Shown: piece after piece, positions 32,883 to 40,949 of the stretch
Position numbering within the stretch: position 1 is the first letter of the stretch
Layout of the letters: the number at the start of each line of letters is the position of its first letter
Source of the DNA: JACCZX01 sp963829995
GTDB taxonomy: Bacteria > Pseudomonadota > Gammaproteobacteria > Burkholderiales > Burkholderiaceae_F
Assembly (NCBI GenBank): GCA_963829995.1
Contig: CAWHKW010000022.1
Location: 434,001 to 498,000 of the forward strand
Direction: 5' to 3'
Length of the DNA stretch: 64,000 nt
The notes under the pieces: model-generated
What the model was told of the DNA's origin: nothing
The model's database searches: none
What the model saw: only the letters and a program-made list of their open reading frames with translations
Made by a program: the position numbers and the translations under genes

Positions 32883-34280
32883 CTACACCACCTTGCCTGG
32901 ATTCATGATATTCAGCGGATCCAGAGTGCGCTTGATAGCTCGCATCAGATTCATCTCCACTGCCGACTTATAGCGCGCATTTTCGTCGCGCTTCAACTGC
33001 CCGATGCCGTGCTCGGCGGAAATCGAGCCTGAAAAGCGCGTTACCTGGTCGTGCACGCATTCGTAGATCGCAGGTTGGTGCGCAAGAAAACGCTCTTCTG
33101 CAATGTCGGGTGGGGCGCTTACGTTGTAATGCAGATTCCCGTCGCCAAGATGGCCGAAAGTCACCATCCGAACGCCGGGGAAACGTTGCGACAGCAGCGC
33201 GTCCGTTTCGTCGATGAATCTTGCGATCGAGGAAATCGGTACCGAAATATCGTGCTTGATGTTCTTGCCCTCGCGCGCCTGCGCTTCCGAGATCAGCTCG
33301 CGCAGCTTCCATAACGCGTCGCTTTGCGCTGCAGACTGTGCGATGGCGGCGTCTGCGATCAGTTGTTTGTCCAGTGCCTGCTCGGCGAGCGCTTGCAGCA
33401 GCCCCGCCGCGTGCTCGGCGTCTTCGTGATCGCTCAGTTGCAGCAACACGTATTGCGCATGAGCGCGTTCGAAGGGCGACCGCCGGTCCGGAAAATGGCG
33501 CGTCACCAGTTGCAGGCAGGTGGCGGAAAAAAATTCGAACGCCGTCAGCGTTGGGCCCGCTGATGACTGCGCCAACGCCAGCAGCGCGAGCGCCGGAGCT
33601 ATTTTGTCGAGCGCGAAGAGCGCGGTGACTTGGGCGCGCGGTAGAGGAAACGTTTTCAGGCAGGCCGCTGTGATCACTCCGAGCGTGCCCTCGGCGCCGA
33701 TGAACAGGTCGCGCAGGTCGTACCCGGTATTGTCCTTGCGCAGACCGCGCAAGCCATTCCAGATTTCTCCGCTTGGCAGCACGACTTCCAGTCCGAGTGC
33801 GAGTTCACGTGCATTTCCATAACGCAAGACCTGCGTGCCGCCGGCATTTGTGCTCAGGTTGCCGCCGATCGTGGCGCTGCCCTCCGCGGCGAGCGACAGC
33901 GGAAACAGCCGGCCGGCGCCGTGTGCCGCTTGTTGCACGTCGTACAGCACGCAGCCGGCTTCGACGGTGATTGTGCCGTTGATGGCGTCGACTTCTCGCA
34001 CACGATTCAAGCGCTTCAGCGACAGCACGATTGCATCGCCCGATGTATCGGGGGTAGCGCCACCCACGAGCCCGGTGTTACCCCCCTGAGGAACAATCGG
34101 AGTGTGATGCTCAGCGCACGCACTGACGATTGCCGCCACCTCGTCGGTCGTCGCGGGGAGCACGACTGCCTGCGCACGACCGGTGAAACGGCCCCGCCAA
34201 TCGGTTAGATAAGGGGCGGTATCTTCGGGTGCCGTCAACAGTCGCGACGCGCCGATGTTTCGTAAGCGCTGCAGCAACAT
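32883..34280 (-). CDS. FAD-binding oxidase, GlcD / D-2-hydroxyacid dehydrogenase family
   Basis: Flavoprotein of 465 residues of the PCMH/VAO fold that oxidises D-2-hydroxy acids such as glycolate, D-lactate or D-2-hydroxyglutarate. The FAD-binding half shows VVLPATTDEVAAIVSACAEH, VPQGGNTGLVGGATPD and TIGGNLSTNAGGTQVLRYG; the C-terminal half has FGHLGDGNLHYNVSAP, SISAEHGIG and LDPLNIMNPGKVV. An open frame extends upstream, but those residues are Arg-rich noise over wrbA; the ATG at 34280 (MLLQRLRNIGASRL) is right. Its start overlaps the wrbA stop (ATGA). Substrate cannot be fixed from sequence. Confidence 0.92.
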   Translation of the reverse strand: MLLQRLRNIGASRLLTAPEDTAPYLTDWRGRFTGRAQAVVLPATTDEVAAIVSACAEHHTPIVPQGGNTGLVGGATPDTSGDAIVLSLKRLNRVREVDAINGTITVEAGCVLYDVQQAAHGAGRLFPLSLAAEGSATIGGNLSTNAGGTQVLRYGNARELALGLEVVLPSGEIWNGLRGLRKDNTGYDLRDLFIGAEGTLGVITAACLKTFPLPRAQVTALFALDKIAPALALLALAQSSAGPTLTAFEFFSATCLQLVTRHFPDRRSPFERAHAQYVLLQLSDHEDAEHAAGLLQALAEQALDKQLIADAAIAQSAAQSDALWKLRELISEAQAREGKNIKHDISVPISSIARFIDETDALLSQRFPGVRMVTFGHLGDGNLHYNVSAPPDIAEERFLAHQPAIYECVHDQVTRFSGSISAEHGIGQLKRDENARYKSAVEMNLMRAIKRTLDPLNIMNPGKVV

Positions 34281-34873
34281 CAATGTGCAGCCAGACGCAA
34301 TGCCGCCGTAGCGAGGCGCCTTCCAAGCGCGACCGCGAGACGCCGTTCTTCGTCGGTGAGGCGTACCGGCGCGCCCCGCGGTGCGACGTGGCTCGCGCCG
34401 TACGGCGTACCGCCGCTGGTGGTGCCCATCAGATCCGGCTCGGTATATGGAACACCCAGCACCAGCATGCCTTGGTGCAGTAACGGCAACATCATCGACA
34501 GCAGCGTCGACTCCTGTCCGCCGTGCATCGACGTCGTCGACGTAAACACGGCGGCGGGCTTGCCCGCCAAAGCGCCCGCCAGCCATTGAGCCGATGTCGA
34601 GTCGATGAAATGTTTAAGCGGCGCGGCCATGTTGCCGAAGCGCGTAGGCGAGCCGAGCGCGAGTCCCCCGCATTGCTCGAGATCAATCAGATCGGCGAAC
34701 GGCGCGCCGTCGGGTGGAATGGATGAGGATGCGGTCTCGACTACCGCGGCTACCGGCGGAACCGTGCGCAGCCGCGCCTGGGTTCCGTCGACTTGATCGA
34801 CTCCCTGCGCGATCGCCTCGGCCAGCAGCCGCGTGGCGCCGGTACGCGAGTAGTAAAGAATCAGGATATCCAA
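34280..34873 (-). CDS. wrbA: NAD(P)H:quinone oxidoreductase WrbA
   Basis: Flavodoxin-like FMN enzyme of 197 residues that reduces quinones by two electrons. ILILYYSRTGATRLLAEAI forms the phosphate-binding loop, with GSPTRFGNMAAPLKHFID and the C-terminal FTSTTSMHGGQESTLL typical of WrbA. It is followed at once by the GlcD-type oxidase (four-base overlap), suggesting linked redox roles. yihY diverges from it with about 70 bases between, which likely contains both promoters. Confidence 0.93.
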   Translation of the reverse strand: MDILILYYSRTGATRLLAEAIAQGVDQVDGTQARLRTVPPVAAVVETASSSIPPDGAPFADLIDLEQCGGLALGSPTRFGNMAAPLKHFIDSTSAQWLAGALAGKPAAVFTSTTSMHGGQESTLLSMMLPLLHQGMLVLGVPYTEPDLMGTTSGGTPYGASHVAPRGAPVRLTDEERRLAVALGRRLATAALRLAAH

Positions 34874-34945
34874 GCGGGCTGTCGTCGGTGATTCTGAGTG
34901 CTGTGTAGAAGAAGCAGGCGATGCGCTCGCTATTATCGCCGCACG

Positions 34946-36235
34946 ATGCGCTTGAACCTTACCCCGTGGCGAGACCGTTATTCATGGTTCAAAAGGGCGC
35001 ACGACGTTGCGATCTTCGCCCGGCGCCGCGCGCGCGACGTCAAAATGGCGCAGGTCGCCGGCAGCTTGACGTTTACAACCACGCTGACCATCGTGCCGCT
35101 GTTCGCGGTTGCGCTGGCGCTGTTCACCGCGTTTCCGCTGTTCGCAGAGTTTCGCGGGTCCGTCGAGAACGCCGTGCTGAAGACCTTGCCCGGTCAAATC
35201 TCAGACACGGTGCTGCGCTACATCAACGAGTTTGCGCTGAAGGCGACGCGGCTGACCGCGGTCGGGTTGATATTCCTCGCAGTCACTGCGATCGCGATGA
35301 TGGTGACGTTCGATCGCGTGATGAACGACATCTGGCGCGTGAAAAATCGAAGGCCGCTGACGCAGCGCGTGCTGATCTATTGGGCGATCCTGACCCTGGG
35401 GCCGCTGCTGATCGGCGCCAGCTTGAGCGCAAGCTCGTACGTGTGGTCGATGTCGAGCGATACGGTCACGCAATTACCAAGGTCGATGCGGGGTACGCTC
35501 GACTACGCCCCGGTGATCATCAGCGGCTTCGCTTATGCCGCGCTCTTTGTGTTCGTACCGAATCGGGTGGTTGCGTGGCGCGACGCGCTGATCGGCGGCT
35601 TTATCGCAGCCATCCTGGCCGAGTTGTTCAAGCACTCGTTCGGCGAATTCGTGGCGCGCGGGACAACGGGCTCAATCTATGGAGCCTTCGCGGTTCTGCC
35701 GCTGTTCTTGATCTGGATTTACCTGTCGTGGTACGTCGTCCTGTTTGGCGCCGCTATTACCGCCACATTGCCGCGGCTGCGCGCGACTCGCTTTTCGGAT
35801 GAACTGCTGGCCGGCAACCAGTTCATCACCTCGGTGGCATTGCTCAAGGTCCTGCTGCAGGCGAAACAGCGCAAGGCGCCGGCGGTGCGGCCAATGGCGC
35901 TCGCGCGGCAGATTCGAATGTCGACGGACGAGACCGAGCAATTGCTCGAAGCACTGGAAAAGCTGGGATACGTCAGGCGGCTGGCCGTGCATGCACCCGG
36001 TCCGCGCGCCGGCCGACGCAGCGAACACGACTGGATGCTGACGTGCGACGAAAATGCGATGACGCTAAAGCCGTTGTTCGAGCATTTTGCGGTCGACCCC
36101 ACGAACAGTCTGATGACGACCGATGCACTCGGATTGCGTGCGCTGCGCACGCGCTGGTTTCAGTCGGATTGGCTGCAGGCGCCGCTGGCGGAAGAACTCG
36201 CCGACGAGAAGCAGGCGGCCGCAGTCAGCGGCTAA
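34946..36235 (+). CDS. YihY/BrkB family inner-membrane protein
   Basis: Membrane protein of 429 residues with six or more helices (about 35-275) and a cytosolic C-terminal domain (about 300-420) resembling a winged helix (MSTDETEQLLEALEKLGYVRR). AQVAGSLTFTTTLTIVPLFAVALA and SFGEFVARGTTGSIYGAFAVLPLFLIW are strongly conserved blocks of the YihY/UPF0761 family, once mislabelled RNase BN. Function unknown. Start ATG at 34946 (MRLNLTPWRDRYSWF). Its 3' end overlaps the convergent DUF962 gene by four bases. Confidence 0.92.
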   Translation: MRLNLTPWRDRYSWFKRAHDVAIFARRRARDVKMAQVAGSLTFTTTLTIVPLFAVALALFTAFPLFAEFRGSVENAVLKTLPGQISDTVLRYINEFALKATRLTAVGLIFLAVTAIAMMVTFDRVMNDIWRVKNRRPLTQRVLIYWAILTLGPLLIGASLSASSYVWSMSSDTVTQLPRSMRGTLDYAPVIISGFAYAALFVFVPNRVVAWRDALIGGFIAAILAELFKHSFGEFVARGTTGSIYGAFAVLPLFLIWIYLSWYVVLFGAAITATLPRLRATRFSDELLAGNQFITSVALLKVLLQAKQRKAPAVRPMALARQIRMSTDETEQLLEALEKLGYVRRLAVHAPGPRAGRRSEHDWMLTCDENAMTLKPLFEHFAVDPTNSLMTTDALGLRALRTRWFQSDWLQAPLAEELADEKQAAAVSG

Positions 36236-36555
36236 AGCCGGATCTTGCCGCGCCAGGTGTTCAGGTACATCACCCAGTCGCCGATGAAACTGTAGAGCGG
36301 CTGCTTGAACGACGCCGGCCTGTTCTTCTCGAAAACAAAATGCCCGATCCACGCGAACCCGTAACCGGACAAGACAGCGGCGAGCAGCCACCAGGGGTTG
36401 CGCGTCACGATTGCCACGCCGATGAATGCGAGCGCCAATGATGAGCCGGCAAAGTGCATGCGCCGGCAGTTGCGGTCGCGGTGCTCGGACAGGTAGAAGG
36501 GATAAAACTCGCGAAAGGTCGCGAATCGCTGCGGAGACGTCGAACTTTCGCTCAT
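36232..36555 (-). CDS. DUF962/Mpo1-like membrane protein
   Basis: Protein of 107 residues with two or three hydrophobic segments. FREFYPFYLSEHRDRNCRRMHFAGSS and GYGFAWIGHFVFEKNRPASFKQPLYS match DUF962, the family of yeast Mpo1 (an iron-dependent dioxygenase for 2-hydroxy fatty acids). The histidines in HRDRNC, MHFAG and WIGHFVFEKNRP are conserved and probably bind iron. The ATG at 36555 gives the family-like start; a much longer frame to 37209 is noise over the exporter gene. The enzymatic activity in bacteria is an inference from family. Confidence 0.88.
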   Translation of the reverse strand: MSESSTSPQRFATFREFYPFYLSEHRDRNCRRMHFAGSSLALAFIGVAIVTRNPWWLLAAVLSGYGFAWIGHFVFEKNRPASFKQPLYSFIGDWVMYLNTWRGKIRL

Positions 36556-36587
36556 CAGCTTCAATCTAGCGCTTCTTTGCGCAGCGC

Positions 36588-37250
36588 TCAAGACGGTGCC
36601 ACAGTCAGCACCAGCGCGGCGGCTCCAAGTACCAGCACACCTGCGATCCGATCGGTGATCCTGGCGTAGCGCGGGTCTGTTGCCAGGTGGGCGACGCGCG
36701 ACGCCAGATAGCCATAGCCGCCGAGGATCAGCAGCTCCGGCACGATCGACCCGATCGCAAGCCAGATCATTTGCACGCCGACCGGCAGCGATGGATCGAC
36801 AAACTGCGGCAGGATTGCGACGAAAAAAATCAGCGTCTTCGGATTGGCCAGCTGTAAATAGAAGCCGGAAAGATAAATCGAGCGGGCAGAGCGGTCGCGG
36901 GTCGACGTGTTTGAAGCGGTGATCGGCGACGGGCGGCCGAGGACGGCCGAAACTCCGATGTAAACGAGATACAAAGCGCCGAGCCATTTCACGGTAACGA
37001 AGAATGGCTTGGAAGCGACAATCACGGCACCGAGCGCGGTGGCGGACACGGCGAAGTAGAGCGCGTTGGCCGACAGCACGCCGAGCGCGGCGAACAGCGA
37101 ACGCCGCGCGCCATGCGTCAGGCCATAGGCAATTACCAGCATCACCGCGGGGCCCGGCGACAACGACAAAGCCGCTTCGGTCAGCAGATAAAGCCAGTAC
37201 GTGTCCCAATTGATCGCAGCAACGTCAAGCGCGGCAAAAAACGATGGCAC
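36588..37250 (-). CDS. LysE/RhtB family amino-acid exporter
   Basis: Inner-membrane protein of 220 residues with about six helices. YLLTEAALSLSPGPAVMLVIAYGLTHGAR carries the family's SPGP motif, and GFYLQLANPKTLIFFVAILPQFV is the second conserved block. Members export amino acids or homoserine lactones; substrate unknown. I chose GTG at 37250 (MPSFFAALDVAAINWDTYW) because an earlier start (37310) would overlap the upstream hydrolase. It follows that hydrolase by 7 bases. Confidence 0.9.
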   Translation of the reverse strand: MPSFFAALDVAAINWDTYWLYLLTEAALSLSPGPAVMLVIAYGLTHGARRSLFAALGVLSANALYFAVSATALGAVIVASKPFFVTVKWLGALYLVYIGVSAVLGRPSPITASNTSTRDRSARSIYLSGFYLQLANPKTLIFFVAILPQFVDPSLPVGVQMIWLAIGSIVPELLILGGYGYLASRVAHLATDPRYARITDRIAGVLVLGAAALVLTVAPS

Positions 37251-37257
37251 GTCTTCG

Positions 37258-38094
37258 TCAGGCAGCGGCGCGTCCGAATGCGCGCGCAGCAAAATGGCGC
37301 AAAGCCTCACGCACGCCGTCCGGATTTTCAGCCATCAACGAGTGACCAGCGCCGGCCAGCGTCACGACCGTCGCATCACGGCACGCGTCGATCAGCGGCT
37401 GCGCAGCACGCGCCGGCGTCATCAGATCGGACACTGCCAGGATGAACAGCGCAGGACACGTCAGCTCAGCCGCAGCTTGCGCGCCGCGCCGGTAAGCGTT
37501 GCATGCGGCGAAGTCTGCGTGCAGAACATCGGCGCCATTGCGCTGTGCGACTCGCTGCATCAATCGCAGATTGCTCCACACGTTCGAAAAGCCGGGACCC
37601 GGGCTCGACGGCTTTCGATCGAATGCATCGATCGAGGCGCTGTGCGACCAGACATTGATCATGTCCATCGCCTGCGCCGTCGAATTCCTGGTGGCGTCGA
37701 GAAGTACGTCGGATACTTGCATCGGCGAAGCGGTCGCAATCAGGACGACGCCATGCACTTTGTCGCGCAGGAGTGCTCCCACCTCGAGCGCGATCAGCGA
37801 CCCCATGCTGTGCCCGACCACGAGCAGCCGCTCTGCGCCGCAGGTCTTCAGCGCGGCGGCAACGTGTTCGGCCATCGATTCGATAGTGGTAAGCGCCGGG
37901 CCTGCACTGCGCATGTGCCCCGGCAGATCGAGCGCGAGCACGCTGTAGCCGTGATGCGCCATATACCGGCTCTGCAGAATCCACACACTGTGATCGTGCT
38001 CGCCGCCGTGCAGAAATACGATCGTCGGCAGGGCCGGATCGAACGTCTTGCCGCCGGTGTAGGCGTACAGGCGCGGCGTCTCGATGAGATCCAT
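37258..38094 (-). CDS. Alpha/beta hydrolase
   Basis: Cytosolic alpha/beta hydrolase fold of 278 residues. Oxyanion region FLHGGEHDHSVW, nucleophile elbow VVGHSMGSLIAL (Ser about 96), acidic residue in SDLMTP and catalytic His in AGAGHSLMAENPD complete the triad. The lipase/esterase-like pattern does not reveal a substrate. It is sandwiched between metY (9 bases) and the LysE exporter on the same strand, so these three may form an operon. Confidence 0.9.
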   Translation of the reverse strand: MDLIETPRLYAYTGGKTFDPALPTIVFLHGGEHDHSVWILQSRYMAHHGYSVLALDLPGHMRSAGPALTTIESMAEHVAAALKTCGAERLLVVGHSMGSLIALEVGALLRDKVHGVVLIATASPMQVSDVLLDATRNSTAQAMDMINVWSHSASIDAFDRKPSSPGPGFSNVWSNLRLMQRVAQRNGADVLHADFAACNAYRRGAQAAAELTCPALFILAVSDLMTPARAAQPLIDACRDATVVTLAGAGHSLMAENPDGVREALRHFAARAFGRAAA

Positions 38095-38103
38095 TCGCCG
38101 ACG

Positions 38104-39399
38104 CTATGCAGTCTTTGCGGCGCGCTTCAGTGCCTGCTGAAGGTCATCGACCAAGTCGGTGGCGTCTTCCAGTCCGACCGAGAGCCGGATCGTTCCCTGC
38201 GTAATGCCGGCGGCTTGCAACTCGTGATCGGGAACTCGAAAGTGCGTCGTCGATGCCGGGTGAATGACCAGTGACTTTGCATCGCCGACGTTGGCAAGGT
38301 GCGAGAACACGCGCAGCGCCTCGACGAATGCGCGGCCGGCATTGCGTGACCCTTTCAGGTTGAAGCTGAACACCGCGCCGCATCCGCGCGGCAATAGCCG
38401 CTGCGCCAATGCGTGGTCGGGATGCGAAGGCAGCTCCGGATACGCGACTGCTTCGATCATCGGGTGCTCGGCAAGAAATGCCACAACCTTGCGCGTGTTG
38501 TCGATGTGCCGCTGCATACGCAGTGGCAAGGTCTCCAGGCCCTGCAACAGGAAGAACGCCGTATGCGCGCTCATGCACGCGCCGAAATCGCGCAGCCCTT
38601 CACGCCGTGCGCGCAACAAGAATGGCGCGACCGTGCTCTCCTCTGCGAAGTTCATGCCGTGAAAGCCGACGTAGGGTTGCGTCAGCGTCAGGAATTTGCC
38701 GCTCGCCAACCAGTCGAACGTGCCGCCATCGATCAACACACCGCCGATCGCAACGCCGTGGCCGCCTATGAATTTCGTCGCCGAGTGATAGACCAGGTCG
38801 GCGCCATGATCGAACGGCGTCATCAAGTAGGGCGTAGTGAACGTCGAATCGACCAGCAGCGGCACCCCGTTGTCGTGAGCAATGGCGCCCACCGCCGGTA
38901 TGTCGAGCACATCCAGCCCGGGATTGCCGAGCGTTTCGCCGAACAGCAAACGCGTATTCGGTCGCAGCGCCGCGCGCCATGCATCAAGGTCGCGCGGATC
39001 GACGAACGTCGTGTCGATACCGAAGCGTGCCAAGGTAAAGCCGAGCAAGTTGTGCGAACCGCCATACAGCGCACGGCTGGCGACAATATGCGAGCCCGCG
39101 CCCATCAGAGTGACGATCGCCAGATGCAGCGCTGCCTGCCCGCTTGCAGTCGCGATCGCGCCAACGCCTTTCTCGAGCGCCGCCATGCGTTCTTCAAATA
39201 CTGCGACCGTCGGATTCGAGATGCGCGAGTACACATGACCCGCGCGCTCCATGTTGAACAACCCGGCAGCGTGATCGGAATCCTCGAACACATACGACGC
39301 CGTCGCATAAATCGGCACCGCGCGGCTGCCGGTGGTCGGGTCCGGCGGCTGGCCGGCATGCAGTGCAAGCGTGTCGAAGCCAGGATAGCGGACGGTCAT
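38104..39399 (-). CDS. metY: O-acetylhomoserine sulfhydrylase (MetY type)
   Basis: PLP enzyme that makes homocysteine from O-acetylhomoserine and sulfide. Of 431 residues, the PLP Lys209 lies in VYHSATKFIGGHG; VYSRISNPT, ATASGQAALH and GETLGNPGLDVLD are family motifs, as is the insert TLTQPYVGFHGMNFAEE (about 235-250), which points to MetY rather than the shorter MetZ. The ATG at 39399 lies just inside a long palindromic intergenic region. A second sulfhydrylase, metZ, is encoded at 62865. Confidence 0.93.
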   Translation of the reverse strand: MTVRYPGFDTLALHAGQPPDPTTGSRAVPIYATASYVFEDSDHAAGLFNMERAGHVYSRISNPTVAVFEERMAALEKGVGAIATASGQAALHLAIVTLMGAGSHIVASRALYGGSHNLLGFTLARFGIDTTFVDPRDLDAWRAALRPNTRLLFGETLGNPGLDVLDIPAVGAIAHDNGVPLLVDSTFTTPYLMTPFDHGADLVYHSATKFIGGHGVAIGGVLIDGGTFDWLASGKFLTLTQPYVGFHGMNFAEESTVAPFLLRARREGLRDFGACMSAHTAFFLLQGLETLPLRMQRHIDNTRKVVAFLAEHPMIEAVAYPELPSHPDHALAQRLLPRGCGAVFSFNLKGSRNAGRAFVEALRVFSHLANVGDAKSLVIHPASTTHFRVPDHELQAAGITQGTIRLSVGLEDATDLVDDLQQALKRAAKTA

Positions 39400-39426
39400 G
39401 CGAAGAGTTTACGCAACGCCTTCATG

Positions 39427-39603
39427 CAGCAGCGGCTGGCGCAGCTGCGCCGCCTACGTCGTCGGGCACTAAAGTGCCAACCCTGCGGTACTCACAACGC
39501 CGGCGCAAAAAAGGGCTAAAGCGCTTTTTTGCTCAAAGACCCCGGCGTTGCTCCGCTCCTCGGGCGACGACTAAAGGCGGCGCAGCTGCGCCAGCCGCTG
39601 CTG
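39427..39603 (+). repeat. Palindromic element copy A, 29-bp perfect terminal inverted repeats
   Basis: 177-bp element. Perfect terminal arms lie at 39427-39455 and 39575-39603. Inside are nested stems: a nine-bp pair CAACGCCGG (39495-39503) and CCGGCGTTG (39542-39550), an innermost nine-bp pair GCAAAAAAG (39505-39513) and CTTTTTTGC (39524-39532), and a small hairpin GGCACT/AGTGCC near 39465-39478. Copy B carries the same inner order in inverse orientation. About 20 of 29 arm positions agree with B, and every difference is compensated on the other arm. I do not recognise the family. Short open frames across it are Arg/Leu/Ala-rich and not credible genes. Confidence 0.85.
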
Positions 39604-39665
39604 TCGCGACATTGCCTCGCACGAGGTGTTTTTTTCCTTCCCCCCAACAAGTGAGACTGTCTCAA

Positions 39666-39845
39666 GCGCAAGCGTTGGGCGGAGCTGGCCTGCCTTCGGG
39701 GCGTCGCCCGAGGAACGGAGCAACGCCGGGGCAGTTAAGCGAAATAACGCTTTAGCCTTATTTCGCGCCGGCGTTGTGAGTACCGCAGTGGTCGGCACTT
39801 CAGTGCCCGACGCCCAGGCAGGCCAGCTCCGCCCAACGCTTGCGC
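39666..39845 (-). repeat. Palindromic element copy B, 30-bp perfect terminal inverted repeats, inverted relative to A
   Basis: 180-bp element, 62 bases from copy A. Perfect terminal arms are 39666-39695 and 39816-39845. Inner stems: CAACGCCGG (39721-39729) with CCGGCGTTG (39768-39776), identical to A, and an innermost GCGAAATAA (39739-39747) with TTATTTCGC (39758-39766), which differs from A but still pairs perfectly. A small GGCACT/AGTGCC hairpin lies near 39793-39806. The conserved central core plus covarying stems implies that structure is maintained, either as RNA or as single-stranded or cruciform DNA. Confidence 0.85.
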
Positions 39846-39892
39846 ACCGCGACGTTTAAGCAGCAACGTTGCGTAAACTCGCACCGCAATTT

Positions 39893-40846
39893 ATGGACAC
39901 CAGAGCAATTCTTCATCCGCCCGTCGAGCCGTACGACCAAGGCATGCTGGCTCTTGACGACGTGCATACGATGTACTGGGAAACGTCGGGCAATCCGGCC
40001 GGCGCGCCGGTGCTGTTCGTGCATGGCGGACCCGGTGGCGGGTGTTCGCCCGAGCACCGGCGCTTTTTCGATCCTGAGTTCTTTCGCATCGTGCTGTTCG
40101 ATCAACGCGGGGCCGGGGCTTCGACTCCGGTCGGCGAAGCATTTGGCAACACCACGGTTCAGTTGATTGCCGACATCGAGAAACTGCGTGCGTATTTGGA
40201 CATCGAGCGCTGGCTGATTTTTGGCGGGTCGTGGGGCAGCACGCTCGGGCTGGCCTACGGTCAAGCGCATCCGCATCGGTGTTCAGGATTCGTGCTGCGG
40301 GGCATCTTTCTCGGCCGGCAAAGCGAGATCGACTGGTTTTTGTATGGGCTGCGCACGATATTTCCGGAAGCGTGGCATCGATTTGCCAACATGCTGCCGC
40401 CGGCGGAGCGCAAGGACTTGCTGAAAGGCTATCTGAAGCGGCTATTCGACACCGATCCGCGCGTATATCTGCCGTTCGCGCGCGCGTGGAGCGAGTACGA
40501 GGGGTCGTGTTCGACGTTGCTGCCGAATCCGGAGCTGGTGCGCCACTTCGCCGATGAGGCGCTCGGCCTGGCGCGCATGGAGGCGCACTATTTTGCGCAC
40601 CAGTGTTTTCTCGAGCCCAATCAGCTGCTGAACAATCTGGATCGCATTCGTCATCTGCCGGCCTCGATCGTGCAGGCGCGCTACGACATGGTGTGCCCGA
40701 TCGTCAATGCCGATGAGCTGGCGCGCGCGTGGCCTACCGCGAAGTACACGGTGGTGGCCGACGCCGGGCATTCCGTTTGGGAGCCGTCCGTCAGCGCCAC
40801 GGTGGTCGCGGAGGTTGACCGTATGAAACTGCACCTTGCGCGATAG
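39893..40846 (+). CDS. pip: Proline iminopeptidase
   Basis: Serine peptidase of the S33 alpha/beta hydrolase family that removes N-terminal proline from peptides. VLFVHGGPGGGCSPEHRRFFDP, FDQRGAGASTP, the nucleophile elbow FGGSWGSTLGLAY (Ser about 107) and the C-terminal ARYDMVCP and ADAGHSVWEP give the complete triad and the family fingerprint. Length 317 is typical. The ATG at 39893 (MDTRAILHPPVEPYDQG) is preferred; a TTG at 39869 is inside the 14-bp repeat. It diverges from metY across the palindromic region. Confidence 0.95.
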   Translation: MDTRAILHPPVEPYDQGMLALDDVHTMYWETSGNPAGAPVLFVHGGPGGGCSPEHRRFFDPEFFRIVLFDQRGAGASTPVGEAFGNTTVQLIADIEKLRAYLDIERWLIFGGSWGSTLGLAYGQAHPHRCSGFVLRGIFLGRQSEIDWFLYGLRTIFPEAWHRFANMLPPAERKDLLKGYLKRLFDTDPRVYLPFARAWSEYEGSCSTLLPNPELVRHFADEALGLARMEAHYFAHQCFLEPNQLLNNLDRIRHLPASIVQARYDMVCPIVNADELARAWPTAKYTVVADAGHSVWEPSVSATVVAEVDRMKLHLAR

Positions 40847-40949
40847 CCGATACCGGCCGATTGTTCGCCTGAAGGAGCCCCAGCGCTTGTTCGTTCGCGC
40901 GCGCGGGGCTACGATGGTTCGCATCACCGCAACTGCGACAGGAGGACCC

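Larger units (their letters stand above)
39405..39880. repeat. 14-bp inverted repeat enclosing the metY-pip intergenic palindromes
   Basis: Perfect 14-bp inverted arms, GAGTTTACGCAACG (39405-39418) and its complement (39867-39880), enclose both palindromic elements. As a result metY and pip, which diverge, have the same 14 bases just upstream of their starts (5 bases before the metY ATG and 12 before the pip ATG). On each side the arm includes TAAACT, a possible -10 box, so transcripts could start close to the ATG. It could also be the ends of a composite insertion. I see no target duplication. The whole 493-base gap holds no convincing gene. Confidence 0.6.

Noticed and set aside
38413..39519. 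Long plus-strand open frame of 368 codons opposite metY
   Set aside because: It is a GC-rich shadow of metY: Arg/His/Gln-rich, with no family features.
39666..39845. Integron attC site, because the arms of copy B contain GTTGGGC and GCCCAAC
   Set aside because: Copy A lacks these boxes, the arms are perfect without the unpaired bases typical of attC, and no integrase or cassette genes are nearby.
39363..39859. Open frames of 70-130 codons across the palindromic region on both strands
   Set aside because: They are Arg/Leu/Ala-rich products of repeat sequence, lie across perfect inverted repeats and have no recognisable domain.
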